Below, one piece after another: positions 1 to 7,144 of a stretch of 12,552 bases of DNA (position 1 is its first letter; every line of letters begins with the position of its first letter). This DNA is from Erythrobacter sp. Lineage in GTDB: Bacteria > Pseudomonadota > Alphaproteobacteria > Sphingomonadales > Sphingomonadaceae. The position numbers and the translations under genes were made by a program. Below the pieces are notes generated by a model, which was not told where the DNA came from, ran no database searches, and saw nothing but the letters and a program-made list of their open reading frames with translations. The stretch is taken from the NCBI GenBank assembly GCA_002695185.1, contig NZOF01000140.1, positions 1-12,552 of the forward strand. The letters are read 5' to 3'.

Positions 1-240
1 CAGGTTGCCACCAGAGTCACGTGCAGCAACCCTGTCATTCAACCGGCCCGAAATTAGGTGACGAAAATAAACCTCGTTTGCTTCGATCGTTGCGTTGGGA
101 TGGATGATTTCCGATCCTGGCCCCACCGCCGGAAAGGCGGTGCCGTCAGTCGCATAATCCTGGACCATGGAATCCACTATGACGACGTTGCCGGAATCAG
201 GACTTCCGTGGAAATTGACATCGCGAACGGTTTGATCGAT
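1..240 (-). pseudogene. Continuation of the RTX/beta-helix protein beyond an in-frame TAG; runs off the left edge
   Basis: Directly after the TAG at 241-243 the same minus-strand frame stays open for all 80 codons to the window edge. The translation looks like genuine protein of the same kind: it begins IDQTVRDVNFHGSPDSGN and later has EANEVYFRHLISGRLNDRV. The HGSPDSGN stretch fits a turn between beta-helix coils. The RLNDRVAARDSGGN end resembles the approach to hemolysin-type calcium-binding repeats, but that is inference because the gene leaves the window. I see no start codon with a ribosome binding site here, so this is most simply the displaced C-terminal part of the gene to its right and not a separate gene. 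It could be restored by one base change, for example TAG to GAG. Confidence 0.7.
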
Positions 241-1230
241 CTAGATGTCGTTGTAATGCTCGGCGGACCATGACGCGAACAACAAACCATGACGTACGTC
301 GAGCGACGTCAGGTTTGTGAAATTGTTTGCAAAGGCCTCTGAAAGCGAAAAACCATATCCGTTCCCTTGCTCGCCCTTATTGTGAGATCCTACAGCCTGC
401 AGACCATCCCCGGTTACGCCGAATATCTGAGCGAAGGAGAAGGCGACCGACCCAGAATTTTCCACGCGGATATTGTTGAAGCTACTGTCGGTCGTCTTCT
501 GGATCGATATTGTCGGCACGCCCAGCCCCTCATCGAGGCTGTTCTCAAAAAGCATTGGGTCCGCAATCCCCAATGCAGACTGTACGGTAAAGCCCTCCAA
601 GGTAATATCATGGACGAGGTTGAGCCGAGACACGATGGCGGCAGACGCGTCGAATGCATAAGGCAGTGCGTGCGACAACGTCACTGCGTTCCCGTCGATC
701 GCGGTCACCTCCACGATGATCTCCCGCAAAGGAGATGTCGCGATATATTGCTGCACCTGTGCCGCAATCTCCGGCGCAAGATCGTCCGGAAGGTCAAGGA
801 GATGACCATTGCCGCTCGCTTGCAGCCAAGCCTCATCATTTGCCTGATAAATGGACAGCTTCTGACCAACCGACAGGTCTGCCGTCGATTGCAACGTGAT
901 AGTCGTCGCGCCGACTTCGGTCGAAGAGGCCAGTTGGGCCAGAGGGGTCGCGCGGGAAGGAGAAGAAATTTGGATCGTGGGAGCAGCTTCGGCGCCGGTC
1001 AGCGTCGATTCGATGATCGTCTGCCCGATGCCCGAACCCCTGATCGTGATATCGTTACGCTCTATGAACAGGGTTCCATCGAAAAGGAAAGTTCCCGCGC
1101 CGAGTTCGATCGTCGAGCCGGCGGGAGCTTCCTGTACGATCTGCTGCAGGGCTTCGAGCGTCGTGCCAGCTTCGACCATGAAATTGGTAGGGACCGATTG
1201 GCCAGCGAAGAGAAAATCATCCCCTCCTAA
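241..1230 (-). pseudogene. Right-handed parallel beta-helix domain (pectin-lyase-like fold) of a disrupted RTX protein
   Basis: The frame decodes as [17 protein letters not shown], then an ATG at 1177-1179 (MVEAGTTLEALQQIVQ), then a classic beta-helix entry: APAGSTIELGAGTF, FIERNDITIRGSGIGQT, VHDITLEGFTVQS, SFNNIRVENS and FTNLTSLDVRHGLLFASW. The short beta-strand rungs with Asn/Ser/Gly turns are typical of pectate lyases, C5-epimerases and tailspike-like polysaccharide-active proteins. Substrate and reaction cannot be read from the sequence. The ATG at 1179 has no evident ribosome binding site, and the preceding codons (GGDDFLFAG) are typical of the C-terminal side of an RTX block. This segment therefore belongs to the frame-shifted gene ending at 1227, not to a free-standing gene. 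It ends at a TAG at 241-243. An alternative is that sequencing errors make an intact gene look broken. Confidence 0.75.
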
Positions 1231-2050
1231 CTCGCGGCCGCCACCCCTTCTACAACGATCGAGTGAGAGCCGAAGTTGATGGTCGCGTTTCCTGCGCCAT
1301 CATCCGCGATGGTCAGGGTGTCTAAGCCGGTGACTCCCGTCATGGCGCGTAAGTCGATATATTCCAGCGCATTGGCTTCGTGATAGTCCACCAGCGTCGT
1401 AACGCTTACGGCTCCATCATCCATGTCGAGCACATAGACATCGGATCCCGCGCCGCCCGACAACCGGTCGTTCCCGGATCCAGCAATTAGAATATCCGAG
1501 CCCGCATTTCCTTCAAGGACGTCATTGCCGCCATTGCCCGCCAGCGTGTCGGCGCCATCCCCTCCATGAAGGACATCATGTCCAGCACCGCCCCTGATAG
1601 TGTCATTCTTGATGTTGCCCTGCACATTGCCATTCACCAGATCAGAGACCGTGACATACTGGTCCCCTTCATGGTGGAGCGTAACGAGGCCGGTCGTGCG
1701 AACCACGACCCGGCCGGATTCCCCCACCGCGGCGGTATTCAAAGTGAGGGCGGCCGCGTTGAGCACCAGCTCGAGCGTGTCAGTATCGGATTGCAGCACC
1801 GATGCTACGCTCAGACGTATGAAGGCCTGTCCTGACACATTGGGCATGTCGATTTGCTCGATGCCGGAAATGGGCGCCAGTTTTGTTTCGTCGAATGACA
1901 TCGACGTTTCGGTGAAGCGGAGCGTATCGGTGCCGCCTCCGCCCACGATGATGTCGCCTGCTTGCAACCGAACACGGGTCCCCTCAAAGATGTCGTCATC
2001 CGCACCGCCGACAAGGTTGTCGGGATTGGGCGTCAGGAAAACGTCGTCAC
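1227..2050 (-). pseudogene. N-terminal RTX (hemolysin-type calcium-binding repeat) part of the disrupted RTX/beta-helix protein
   Basis: The frame from about 2040 down to the TAG at 1227-1229 encodes an N-terminal beta-rich region ([19 protein letters not shown]) followed by a block of RTX nonapeptides ([18 protein letters not shown] and similar) and ends [13 protein letters not shown] proteins bind calcium after type I secretion to the cell exterior. The open frame could extend to a TTG at 2154-2156, but I prefer a GTG at 2048-2050: it has GGAG (2057-2060) six bases upstream. From that GTG the protein would read MTTF, and a single extra base in the A run at 2038-2041 joins it to [12 protein letters not shown]. 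Adding one base at about 1229 likewise joins GVAAAS to [10 protein letters not shown] of the beta-helix segment, so both parts are one gene. It lies 282 bp downstream of the methyltransferase-like gene on the same strand. Confidence 0.75.
1428..1607 (-). repeat. RTX nonapeptide calcium-binding repeats
   Basis: About six tandem GGxGxDxxx-type units are visible in the translation: [45 protein letters not shown] and NDRLSGGAG, closed by SDVYVLD. Each unit normally contributes to a calcium-binding parallel beta-roll. The array is intact, with no in-frame interruption, and lies upstream of the frameshift near 1229. Confidence 0.9.
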
Positions 2051-2163
2051 GGCAAACTCCAGGCTCGGGGATGAAGATCTTCCTCACGGGAAAGTTCGTC
2101 CCAATTGTAGGGGGCGTTCCTTTCACCGAACTTAACTCGTGGCTGAGCGAGCGCAATTCTCAT
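2047..2163 (-). CDS. Possible 38-residue upstream ORF coupled to the RTX gene start
   Basis: An ATG at 2161-2163 opens a short frame ([19 protein letters not shown]..., ending HPRAWSLP) whose TGA at 2047-2049 overlaps the proposed RTX start GTG (2048-2050) as GTGA, the arrangement seen in coupled genes. There is no strong ribosome binding site before the ATG, no recognisable domain and no hydrophobic segment. It may be chance, a leader peptide, or a piece of the RTX gene put out of frame. Confidence 0.2.
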   Translation of the reverse strand: MRIALAQPRVKFGERNAPYNWDELSREEDLHPRAWSLP

Positions 2164-2332
2164 CGCGCTGATCTTGATAAAGGACGAAGCGTTTCACGTC
2201 CGCTTGCCACACCCGACATGCGTCACCAACACTGGCGTGCAAGCAGCCAATCGACAGGGCGAGACGATCCGCCATCATCCATCAGTCATCCCGCCAGCTC
2301 AGAATAGCGACGATATTTTGATGGAGAATATG

Positions 2333-2971
2333 TCAGGCCGGAATGATTGAGTACTCCGCAAATCTCTCGGCCAGCTCAATGAGGGGCCGACGCTCTGTGA
2401 CAACGAAAATGCCCATCCGTCCCCTTTGATCGACCCTCTTACAATATTTCTCTACCTCATGATATTTGGGGCGGTTCATATAATCGTCGAACAGGATAAT
2501 GGTCCCGGCGTCTGCCGCCATCAGGCTATACAGGAAACTGGCAACGCGAAATCGACCATCCACCAGAATCAGATTCGGGCTCACGCCCGCCGCTCTTGCG
2601 GCGTCCCACGGCAGGATCGCAAATTGGTGGAAGCGATAAATTTGCTTTGCGTCGACTGGATGCCCCCAATCGGCGACGGGACCTACATCGCAATGCCTGA
2701 TCGTCACATGCGACGACAGGTTTTTGGTCGCGTCCATGACCTTTCCTATCCAGTCCAGGGACGTGTCGACAGACAGGATGTGCCGTATACCAGCTTGGGC
2801 CGCTGCATAAGTGCTGCCGCCGCAGCCATATTCCAAATAGACTTGGCAGCGGCTGAGATATTCCTCCAAAGCCGCCAGACCTTCGGGCTCAAGACTCGGC
2901 GCCATTGGCTGCTCAGCTTCAACTTGCGCGACTCGCTTCCTTCCAGCCACTTTGCTCCGATCGGTCGCCAT
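2333..2971 (-). CDS. Class I SAM-methyltransferase-like protein
   Basis: A 212-residue protein with a Rossmann-type methyltransferase core. Motif I is LEYGCGGST at about residues 46-54, the acidic residue ending strand 2 is in SVDTS (about 67-71), LILVDGRFR is at about 134-142, and IILFDDY is at about 158-164. There is no membrane segment or signal peptide, so it is probably cytoplasmic. The start chosen is the ATG at 2969-2971 (MATDRSK), because GGAGG (2977-2981) lies five bases upstream; a GTG 12 bases earlier would overlap that site. The gene sits between the capsule ABC exporter and the RTX/beta-helix gene, so methylation of a capsule sugar or chain end is a reasonable inference, though the substrate is unknown. 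A relative that binds SAM weakly or works on another small molecule is also possible. Codons ending in A or T are more frequent than in the rml genes. Confidence 0.72.
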   Translation of the reverse strand: MATDRSKVAGRKRVAQVEAEQPMAPSLEPEGLAALEEYLSRCQVYLEYGCGGSTYAAAQAGIRHILSVDTSLDWIGKVMDATKNLSSHVTIRHCDVGPVADWGHPVDAKQIYRFHQFAILPWDAARAAGVSPNLILVDGRFRVASFLYSLMAADAGTIILFDDYMNRPKYHEVEKYCKRVDQRGRMGIFVVTERRPLIELAERFAEYSIIPA

Positions 2972-3187
2972 ATCCGCCTCCACGTTGGGAAAGTTTTGAC
3001 GTCCTGGGCGCTAGGCTCATAGGAATGCAATCGCACTCAAGCGTCCGACATATCCGTAGGCGGCGGGCCCCGACGCGTCTAGTCAAACTCCATCCCGCCG
3101 CGGCAAGATGATCCTGCGCCGGGTCAGCACCCGCCATCCGGAGACGGGGACAGATAGGCCGGCTACGCCGCTCCGGCCAGACGCGGC
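2972..3187 (-). other. Intergenic gap between kpsT and the methyltransferase-like gene, with two hairpins
   Basis: This 216-bp gap breaks the otherwise tight minus-strand exporter operon. It contains no convincing coding frame. Two perfect inverted repeats lie just after the kpsT stop: GGCCGG/CCGGCC (3157-3162 and 3173-3178, 10-base loop) and CGGGT/ACCCG (3120-3124 and 3129-3133, 4-base loop). Neither is followed by a T run on the minus strand, so they are not standard intrinsic terminators. They could slow transcription or protect the exporter mRNA 3' end. I could not identify a clear promoter for the downstream gene. Its ribosome binding site is GGAGG at 2977-2981. Confidence 0.35.
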
Positions 3188-3835
3188 TCAAAGTTGATGA
3201 TATAGATTCAGCGCGTGATCCATGTCGTCGTAGAGTTCGGCCGAGCCCTCTTTGAGAATGACCGCCTTATTGCAATTTTCGCGGATGAATTCCGGGCTGT
3301 GAGAGGCCACGATCATCGTACGATCCTGCATCTTGCCGAACATTTCAGCGTGACACTTCCGTTGAAAATTCTGGTCGCCGACCAGGATAACTTCGTCGAT
3401 CAGATAACATTCGAATTCGATCGCCAACGACAAGCCGAACGCCAATCTCGCGCGCATTCCCGAAGAATAGGTCTTGACCGGCATGTGCAACTGCCTGCCC
3501 AGCTCCGTGAAATCTTCGATATAGCCGCGAATATCCGCATATTCGCGCTTATAGATGCGCGCTATGAAGCGCGCATTGTCATAGCCTGTCAGACTGCCCT
3601 GAAACGCGCCCGTGAAGCCCAAGGGCCACGATATGGTCATGCCACGGATGATCTTGCCGGACGTAGGCATCTCGACGCCCCCGATCAGTTTGATCAGAGT
3701 GCTCTTGCCCGCGCCGTTGCGGCCAAGCAGCCCGACTCGGTCTCCACGCTCGACCGATAAATTGACCCCTTTGAGGACATCCTTGCGCCGGCTTCCATGA
3801 GCATAGGACTTCGTGATATTTTTGCAGATGATCAT
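3188..3835 (-). CDS. kpsT: Capsular polysaccharide ABC exporter, ATP-binding protein (KpsT/CtrD family)
   Basis: The 215-residue length matches KpsT/CtrD (about 216-219). All ATPase motifs are present: Walker A GRNGAGKS at 38-45, the Q-loop in GFTGAFQGSLTG (Q79), signature YSSGMRARLAF at 123-133, Walker B YLIDE at 144-148 and the H-loop histidine in ASHS (179). The FTGAFQGSLTG segment is characteristic of the group 2/3 capsule exporters, as opposed to general ABC ATPases. It powers transport of lipid-linked polysaccharide across the inner membrane with the KpsM partner. The start is the ATG at 3833-3835 (MIICKNITKSY), which overlaps the kpsM stop as ATGA and implies translational coupling. 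A longer frame to 3952 only reads through kpsM. Confidence 0.95.
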   Translation of the reverse strand: MIICKNITKSYAHGSRRKDVLKGVNLSVERGDRVGLLGRNGAGKSTLIKLIGGVEMPTSGKIIRGMTISWPLGFTGAFQGSLTGYDNARFIARIYKREYADIRGYIEDFTELGRQLHMPVKTYSSGMRARLAFGLSLAIEFECYLIDEVILVGDQNFQRKCHAEMFGKMQDRTMIVASHSPEFIRENCNKAVILKEGSAELYDDMDHALNLYHQL

Positions 3836-4629
3836 TCTATGGTCAGCTTGCGGCGGACATAACGGCACAGGATCAGGCCGATGAATGTGCCGATGGTAGA
3901 CGCAATGATGGGGTTCCAGATGTTGTAATAGGCAACGATCGTGTCCCCCCATATGCCCTTACGCATCATTTCCATGCCGTTGACGAATGGGGATAAAAGC
4001 AGGAATTCCCGCGCTTCTGGCGTTACCCAGGACACCATGTAGAATAGGCCTGAAAAGGGGATCATGATATAGGTCGACACCGGGATGAATTTTTCCATCA
4101 CCTCCGACACCTCGGACAATGGCGCGATGATCAGGCAGACCGAAAAGCAGAAATAGGCGTACAGCAGCCATCCCGCGATCCACAAGCCGATATCATCTGG
4201 CACGGGGAAGTTGCCGACTATCATCAAAACGACGGCCATGAACAGATAAGCCATCATGCCCCCCAACACCTCGATCAGGAAGCGGGAGAAGATGAAATCG
4301 ACGATCTTGATCTGCCGATGATAGAGCAGACTCTGGTTAGCCGTGAACACCGCGACGCTGCGCGCAACGCCATGTCGAAACAGGGTTATTGGAATATAAC
4401 CTGTCGCTACGAAGGCGATCACATCCATCCCATGTTCCGTAGCCCCATGGGTGAAGTGCCATAAAAGGCCGACCAGCCCGGCAAACAAGAGCGGCTCGGC
4501 CATTATCCACAAAAAGCCGATATTCTCGCGCCCGAACCGCGTGATCAGTTCGCGGATCATCAGGGCATGGATGACGCGGACTTGGACCGCCCAACCATCT
4601 TGCAAGCGCTGCAGGGCCGATTTCGCCAT
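3832..4629 (-). CDS. kpsM: Capsular polysaccharide ABC exporter, permease (KpsM/CtrC family)
   Basis: A 265-residue ABC-2 type permease with about six hydrophobic membrane segments (for example FLWIMAEPLLFAGLVGLLW, MAYLFMAVVLMIVG, WIAGWLLYAYFCFSVCLII and STIGTFIGLILC). The N-terminal cytoplasmic helix (ALMIRELITRFGRENIG) and the conserved late segment SPFVNGMEMMRKGIWG are typical of KpsM/CtrC. The start chosen is ATG 4627-4629 (MAKSALQ), one base after the kpsE stop; a GTG 30 bases further up would overlap kpsE. A GGAAG-like ribosome binding site lies inside the end of kpsE. Its 3' end overlaps kpsT. With KpsT it forms the inner-membrane exporter and with the co-polymerase and outer-membrane protein the trans-envelope complex. 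Confidence 0.95.
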   Translation of the reverse strand: MAKSALQRLQDGWAVQVRVIHALMIRELITRFGRENIGFLWIMAEPLLFAGLVGLLWHFTHGATEHGMDVIAFVATGYIPITLFRHGVARSVAVFTANQSLLYHRQIKIVDFIFSRFLIEVLGGMMAYLFMAVVLMIVGNFPVPDDIGLWIAGWLLYAYFCFSVCLIIAPLSEVSEVMEKFIPVSTYIMIPFSGLFYMVSWVTPEAREFLLLSPFVNGMEMMRKGIWGDTIVAYYNIWNPIIASTIGTFIGLILCRYVRRKLTIE

Positions 4630-4630
4630 C

Positions 4631-5794
4631 TCAGTCTTCCGAGGCGTGCTCAAGAACACCGATCATGAACATCCAGGCTATGAAATAGAGGCAGGTGGCT
4701 GCCGCAAACACGATCAGGATATTCAGGAAACGCTTGGGCAACAAGGGTGTGTCAGGCACATTGGGGTTGACGACACGCTCCAGGTAGAATTGCTGACGTT
4801 GCGCTTCGGCGCGCGCCTGTACAAGCGCGCCATTGGCGGCGGTCAGACTTTCCGTCGCAAACTCCTGCTCCACCATCAGATCTTCATAGCCCCCCAGCTT
4901 GGAGGCGATCCCGCCCCTCGGCCCGACGACCCGGCTATCCTGCGACGAAATCTGAACGGAAATGGCCCGGATGCGATTGCGCAGCGCCGGAATGGATGGG
5001 TTGTTCGGCGTCAAGCGCTGCATCGTGTCCAGCTGCGCCTGAAGCCCAGCGCGCTGGGCGATCAGCGTGTCGGCGATCTCCAGAACGCCGCCGGCCTGCT
5101 TGGTCGGATCGATCAGCGCCTGCGCGTTGCGATATTGCGCCAATGCGACGCGCGCCTCTTTTGCCCGCGCAGTCGCCAGTTCGACCTGCCGCTGCGCCTC
5201 GATGATCGCCTTGCTCTGGGCGCGGTTATTCAGACGATTGACCAGGCCCTCGCTCAGATCCAGCAACTGCCGGTTGATAATATAGGCGTCTTGCGGGGTG
5301 AAAGCCTCGACCTTGATGCTCGCGGTGCCGTTCTCCGCGTCCAACCGCGCATCCACGCGCTTCCCATAATATTTGAACAGGCTTTCAAAGCTGCTGTCCG
5401 AAAAAGGCCGTGGAAAGCGACTGAGAATATCCGCCTGGTGAGTCGAAAACCGCTCTTCGATATCGACGAGGCGAACCAGCGCCTTGAGGGCGTCGCGCGA
5501 ACGAACATAGGTCAAGACCTCGCTCATTTGCTCCTGCCCACCGGAAAGGCCCGTTGTCTGCACCAAATTCGCCAGCGTCGAGGTCTGCGAGCGCTTCTCA
5601 TTGGGGTTTTTGATCACGAACCGGGATTCGGACACATATATGTCCGAAGCGACAAGCCCGTAGTAAAGGGCGGCCAGGAATGTGGGGAGCACTACCAAGG
5701 CCAAAAACCATCTGCGCTTCCGAAGCCACTGAGCAAAGGGCGAATGGCGGGCCGGCGCTTCGGCCTCGGTAGGAAACGAGGTATCGACGTTCAT
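4631..5794 (-). CDS. kpsE: Capsule export inner-membrane polysaccharide co-polymerase (KpsE/CtrB/BexC family)
   Basis: The 387 residues agree with KpsE/CtrB/BexC. It has the expected two-membrane-helix layout: a basic N-terminal cytoplasmic tail (RKRRW), TM1 at about 29-49, a large periplasmic domain containing a long helical coiled-coil stretch (about 185-330, for example AQRQVELATARAKEARVAL), then the proline-rich NPNVPDTPLLPKR motif (about 343-356) and TM2 at about 357-380, ending in a short cytoplasmic tail. There is no tyrosine-kinase domain, consistent with an ABC-dependent (not Wzy-dependent) system. It bridges the ABC exporter and the outer-membrane channel. It is the first gene of the minus-strand operon and starts at ATG 5792-5794, facing the divergent export lipoprotein gene. 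Confidence 0.93.
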   Translation of the reverse strand: MNVDTSFPTEAEAPARHSPFAQWLRKRRWFLALVVLPTFLAALYYGLVASDIYVSESRFVIKNPNEKRSQTSTLANLVQTTGLSGGQEQMSEVLTYVRSRDALKALVRLVDIEERFSTHQADILSRFPRPFSDSSFESLFKYYGKRVDARLDAENGTASIKVEAFTPQDAYIINRQLLDLSEGLVNRLNNRAQSKAIIEAQRQVELATARAKEARVALAQYRNAQALIDPTKQAGGVLEIADTLIAQRAGLQAQLDTMQRLTPNNPSIPALRNRIRAISVQISSQDSRVVGPRGGIASKLGGYEDLMVEQEFATESLTAANGALVQARAEAQRQQFYLERVVNPNVPDTPLLPKRFLNILIVFAAATCLYFIAWMFMIGVLEHASED

Positions 5795-5967
5795 AATTTG
5801 CCTGGTGCCTCAAAGGGGGCGTTGGCTGTGCGCTAGGCCAACGCAGTGCCCCGCGCAAGCCGCGTCAGCAGGCCGATCCGTCGCTACAGTAACTATTGTC
5901 CATTGTTTGCGCACGGTGCTAAGGCAGGGCCCAATCATGTCGGCAGCCTTATCCGAGACCATCATCA
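5795..5967. promoter_or_regulatory. Divergent promoter region between kpsE and the outer-membrane export gene
   Basis: These 173 bp separate two divergently transcribed halves of one export machine, so both promoters should be here. I see an AT-richer patch at 5886-5910 and a perfect inverted repeat nearer kpsE, but no strong sigma-70-like -35/-10 pair on either strand. The assignment rests on gene arrangement. Confidence 0.5.
5820..5843. promoter_or_regulatory. Perfect inverted repeat CGTTGGC-N10-GCCAACG, possible operator or 5' UTR hairpin
   Basis: CGTTGGC at 5820-5826 and its exact reverse complement GCCAACG at 5837-5843 are separated by ten bases. Half-site centres are about 17 bp apart, between one and two helical turns. 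The repeat lies 26 bp upstream of the kpsE start, so it could also form a stem in the kpsE 5' UTR. No trailing T run is present on either strand. A role in regulation is inference. Confidence 0.4.
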
Positions 5968-7107
5968 ATGCAAATTAAAAATATTGTCCATGTGGCCCTG
6001 CTTGCGGGGCTTTCGGGTTGCGCGACATTGCCTTCCAGCGGTCCGACGGGGTCACAGATCCGCAGTTCCGCAAAGGAAGCGGCAGCGGGATCGCCCATCA
6101 GCCTGGTTGAGGTGCGCAGCGCCGCTGACGTGCCGCCTCCACCCAAGGTCGCGCTGCCTCTCTCGACTCTGGCGCAGACGCAGGCCACGCCAACCGACAT
6201 GGTCGGGCCCGGCGATATTTTGGACATCAGCATCTATGAAGCCGGCGTGACGCTCTTCGCCAGTAGCAGCGCTGCCTCCATGTCTCCGGCTGGAAGCGAC
6301 CTGGGCGTGCAGGTCCAGAAGCTGCCGCCGACGCGGATCGATGATCAGGGCGACATTACGATACCTTATGTCGGAACCATGCACGTTGCAGGCCAGACCA
6401 CCGGCGCGATCGAATCCGCGATCCGCAAGGCGCTGTTGCGCCTGTCGCAAAATCCGCAGGTTCTGGTCACTCTGAACGAGGCTATCACCAACTCGATCAT
6501 CGTCGGCGGGGAGGTTTCGAAACCTGGCCGACTGGTCTTGCACACGAATCGCGAAAGCCTCTCCGACGTCATCGCCTTGGCGGGAGGATATCGCGGCGAT
6601 TCGAAGGATTTGATGGTTCGCATCATGCGCGGGCAATCGACCGCGGATGTTCGGATCAATGATCTCATCGAAAATCCGGATCTTGACGTCGCAATCCGTC
6701 CTGGCGATCGCCTGATGCTCGTGGATGATCCGCGGACCTACTCGATCCTGGGCGCCTCAGGGCGCGTACAGCAGATTGCCTTCAGCCGGTCATCGGTGTC
6801 GCTCGCCGAAGCTGTGGCGAATGCTGGTGGCACCGACGCAGGGGTCGGCGACCCCGCCGCCATTTTCCTGTTCCGTTACGTCAAGGATGAGCAAGGTAAC
6901 GAGATACCTCGTGTTTATCATCTCAACATGATGGAAACGAGCGCCTACTTCCTGGCCCAGAAATTCACGATGCAGGATAAAGACGTCCTCTACTTCGGCA
7001 ATGCTGCGGCCAATCAGCCCAGCAAGCTGGTACAGCTGGTCAGCCAGCTCTTCTCACCAGTGCTGACGGTCACCAGCGCGGTATCGGTCATCCAGAACAG
7101 CAATTGA
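5968..7107 (+). CDS. Polysaccharide export outer-membrane lipoprotein (OPX; Wza/CtrA/BexD family)
   Basis: A 379-residue protein with a lipoprotein signal: a short basic N-terminus, a hydrophobic stretch and the lipobox LSGC with Cys18. The Poly_export domain begins at DMVGPGDILDISIYEAG (about 78-94) and includes IDDQGDITIPYVGTMHVAG. Two SLBB-type segments follow (about 175-230, with GGEVSKPGRL; and about 255-335). The C-terminal LVQLVSQLFSPVLTVTSAVSV would be the amphipathic outer-membrane helix. The length is close to CtrA/BexD (about 390) and well below KpsD (about 560). It forms the channel through which capsule leaves the periplasm. It is the first gene of the plus-strand set, with rmlC 37 bp downstream. 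The start ATG 5968-5970 has only a weak GAGA ribosome binding site. Confidence 0.93.
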   Translation: MQIKNIVHVALLAGLSGCATLPSSGPTGSQIRSSAKEAAAGSPISLVEVRSAADVPPPPKVALPLSTLAQTQATPTDMVGPGDILDISIYEAGVTLFASSSAASMSPAGSDLGVQVQKLPPTRIDDQGDITIPYVGTMHVAGQTTGAIESAIRKALLRLSQNPQVLVTLNEAITNSIIVGGEVSKPGRLVLHTNRESLSDVIALAGGYRGDSKDLMVRIMRGQSTADVRINDLIENPDLDVAIRPGDRLMLVDDPRTYSILGASGRVQQIAFSRSSVSLAEAVANAGGTDAGVGDPAAIFLFRYVKDEQGNEIPRVYHLNMMETSAYFLAQKFTMQDKDVLYFGNAAANQPSKLVQLVSQLFSPVLTVTSAVSVIQNSN

Positions 7108-7144
7108 CGCTCGGCCGCCGCACCGCTTCAGGAAAGGGGACAAT

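Noticed and set aside
367..1230. 287-codon plus-strand frame opposite the beta-helix segment
   Set aside because: Arg-rich, no motif, and the opposite strand gives a clear beta-helix pattern.
1428..1607. RTX-coding DNA considered as a CRISPR-like or tandem DNA repeat
   Set aside because: The periodicity is at the protein level (nonapeptides); the DNA units are diverged and have no spacer structure.
3836..3952. 39-residue N-terminal extension of kpsT
   Set aside because: It lies inside kpsM and is His/Pro-rich; the ATG at 3835 overlaps the kpsM stop and gives the standard KpsT N-terminus.
4451..5836. 461-codon plus-strand frame opposite kpsE and kpsM
   Set aside because: It is antisense to two clearly recognised genes, is rich in Arg/Gln/His and Pro, has no domain, and arises from the GC-rich codon bias of the other strand.
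5886..5920. TTGTCC-N17-CTAAGG as a sigma-70 promoter for the export gene
   Set aside because: The -10 match is poor; not supported beyond its location.
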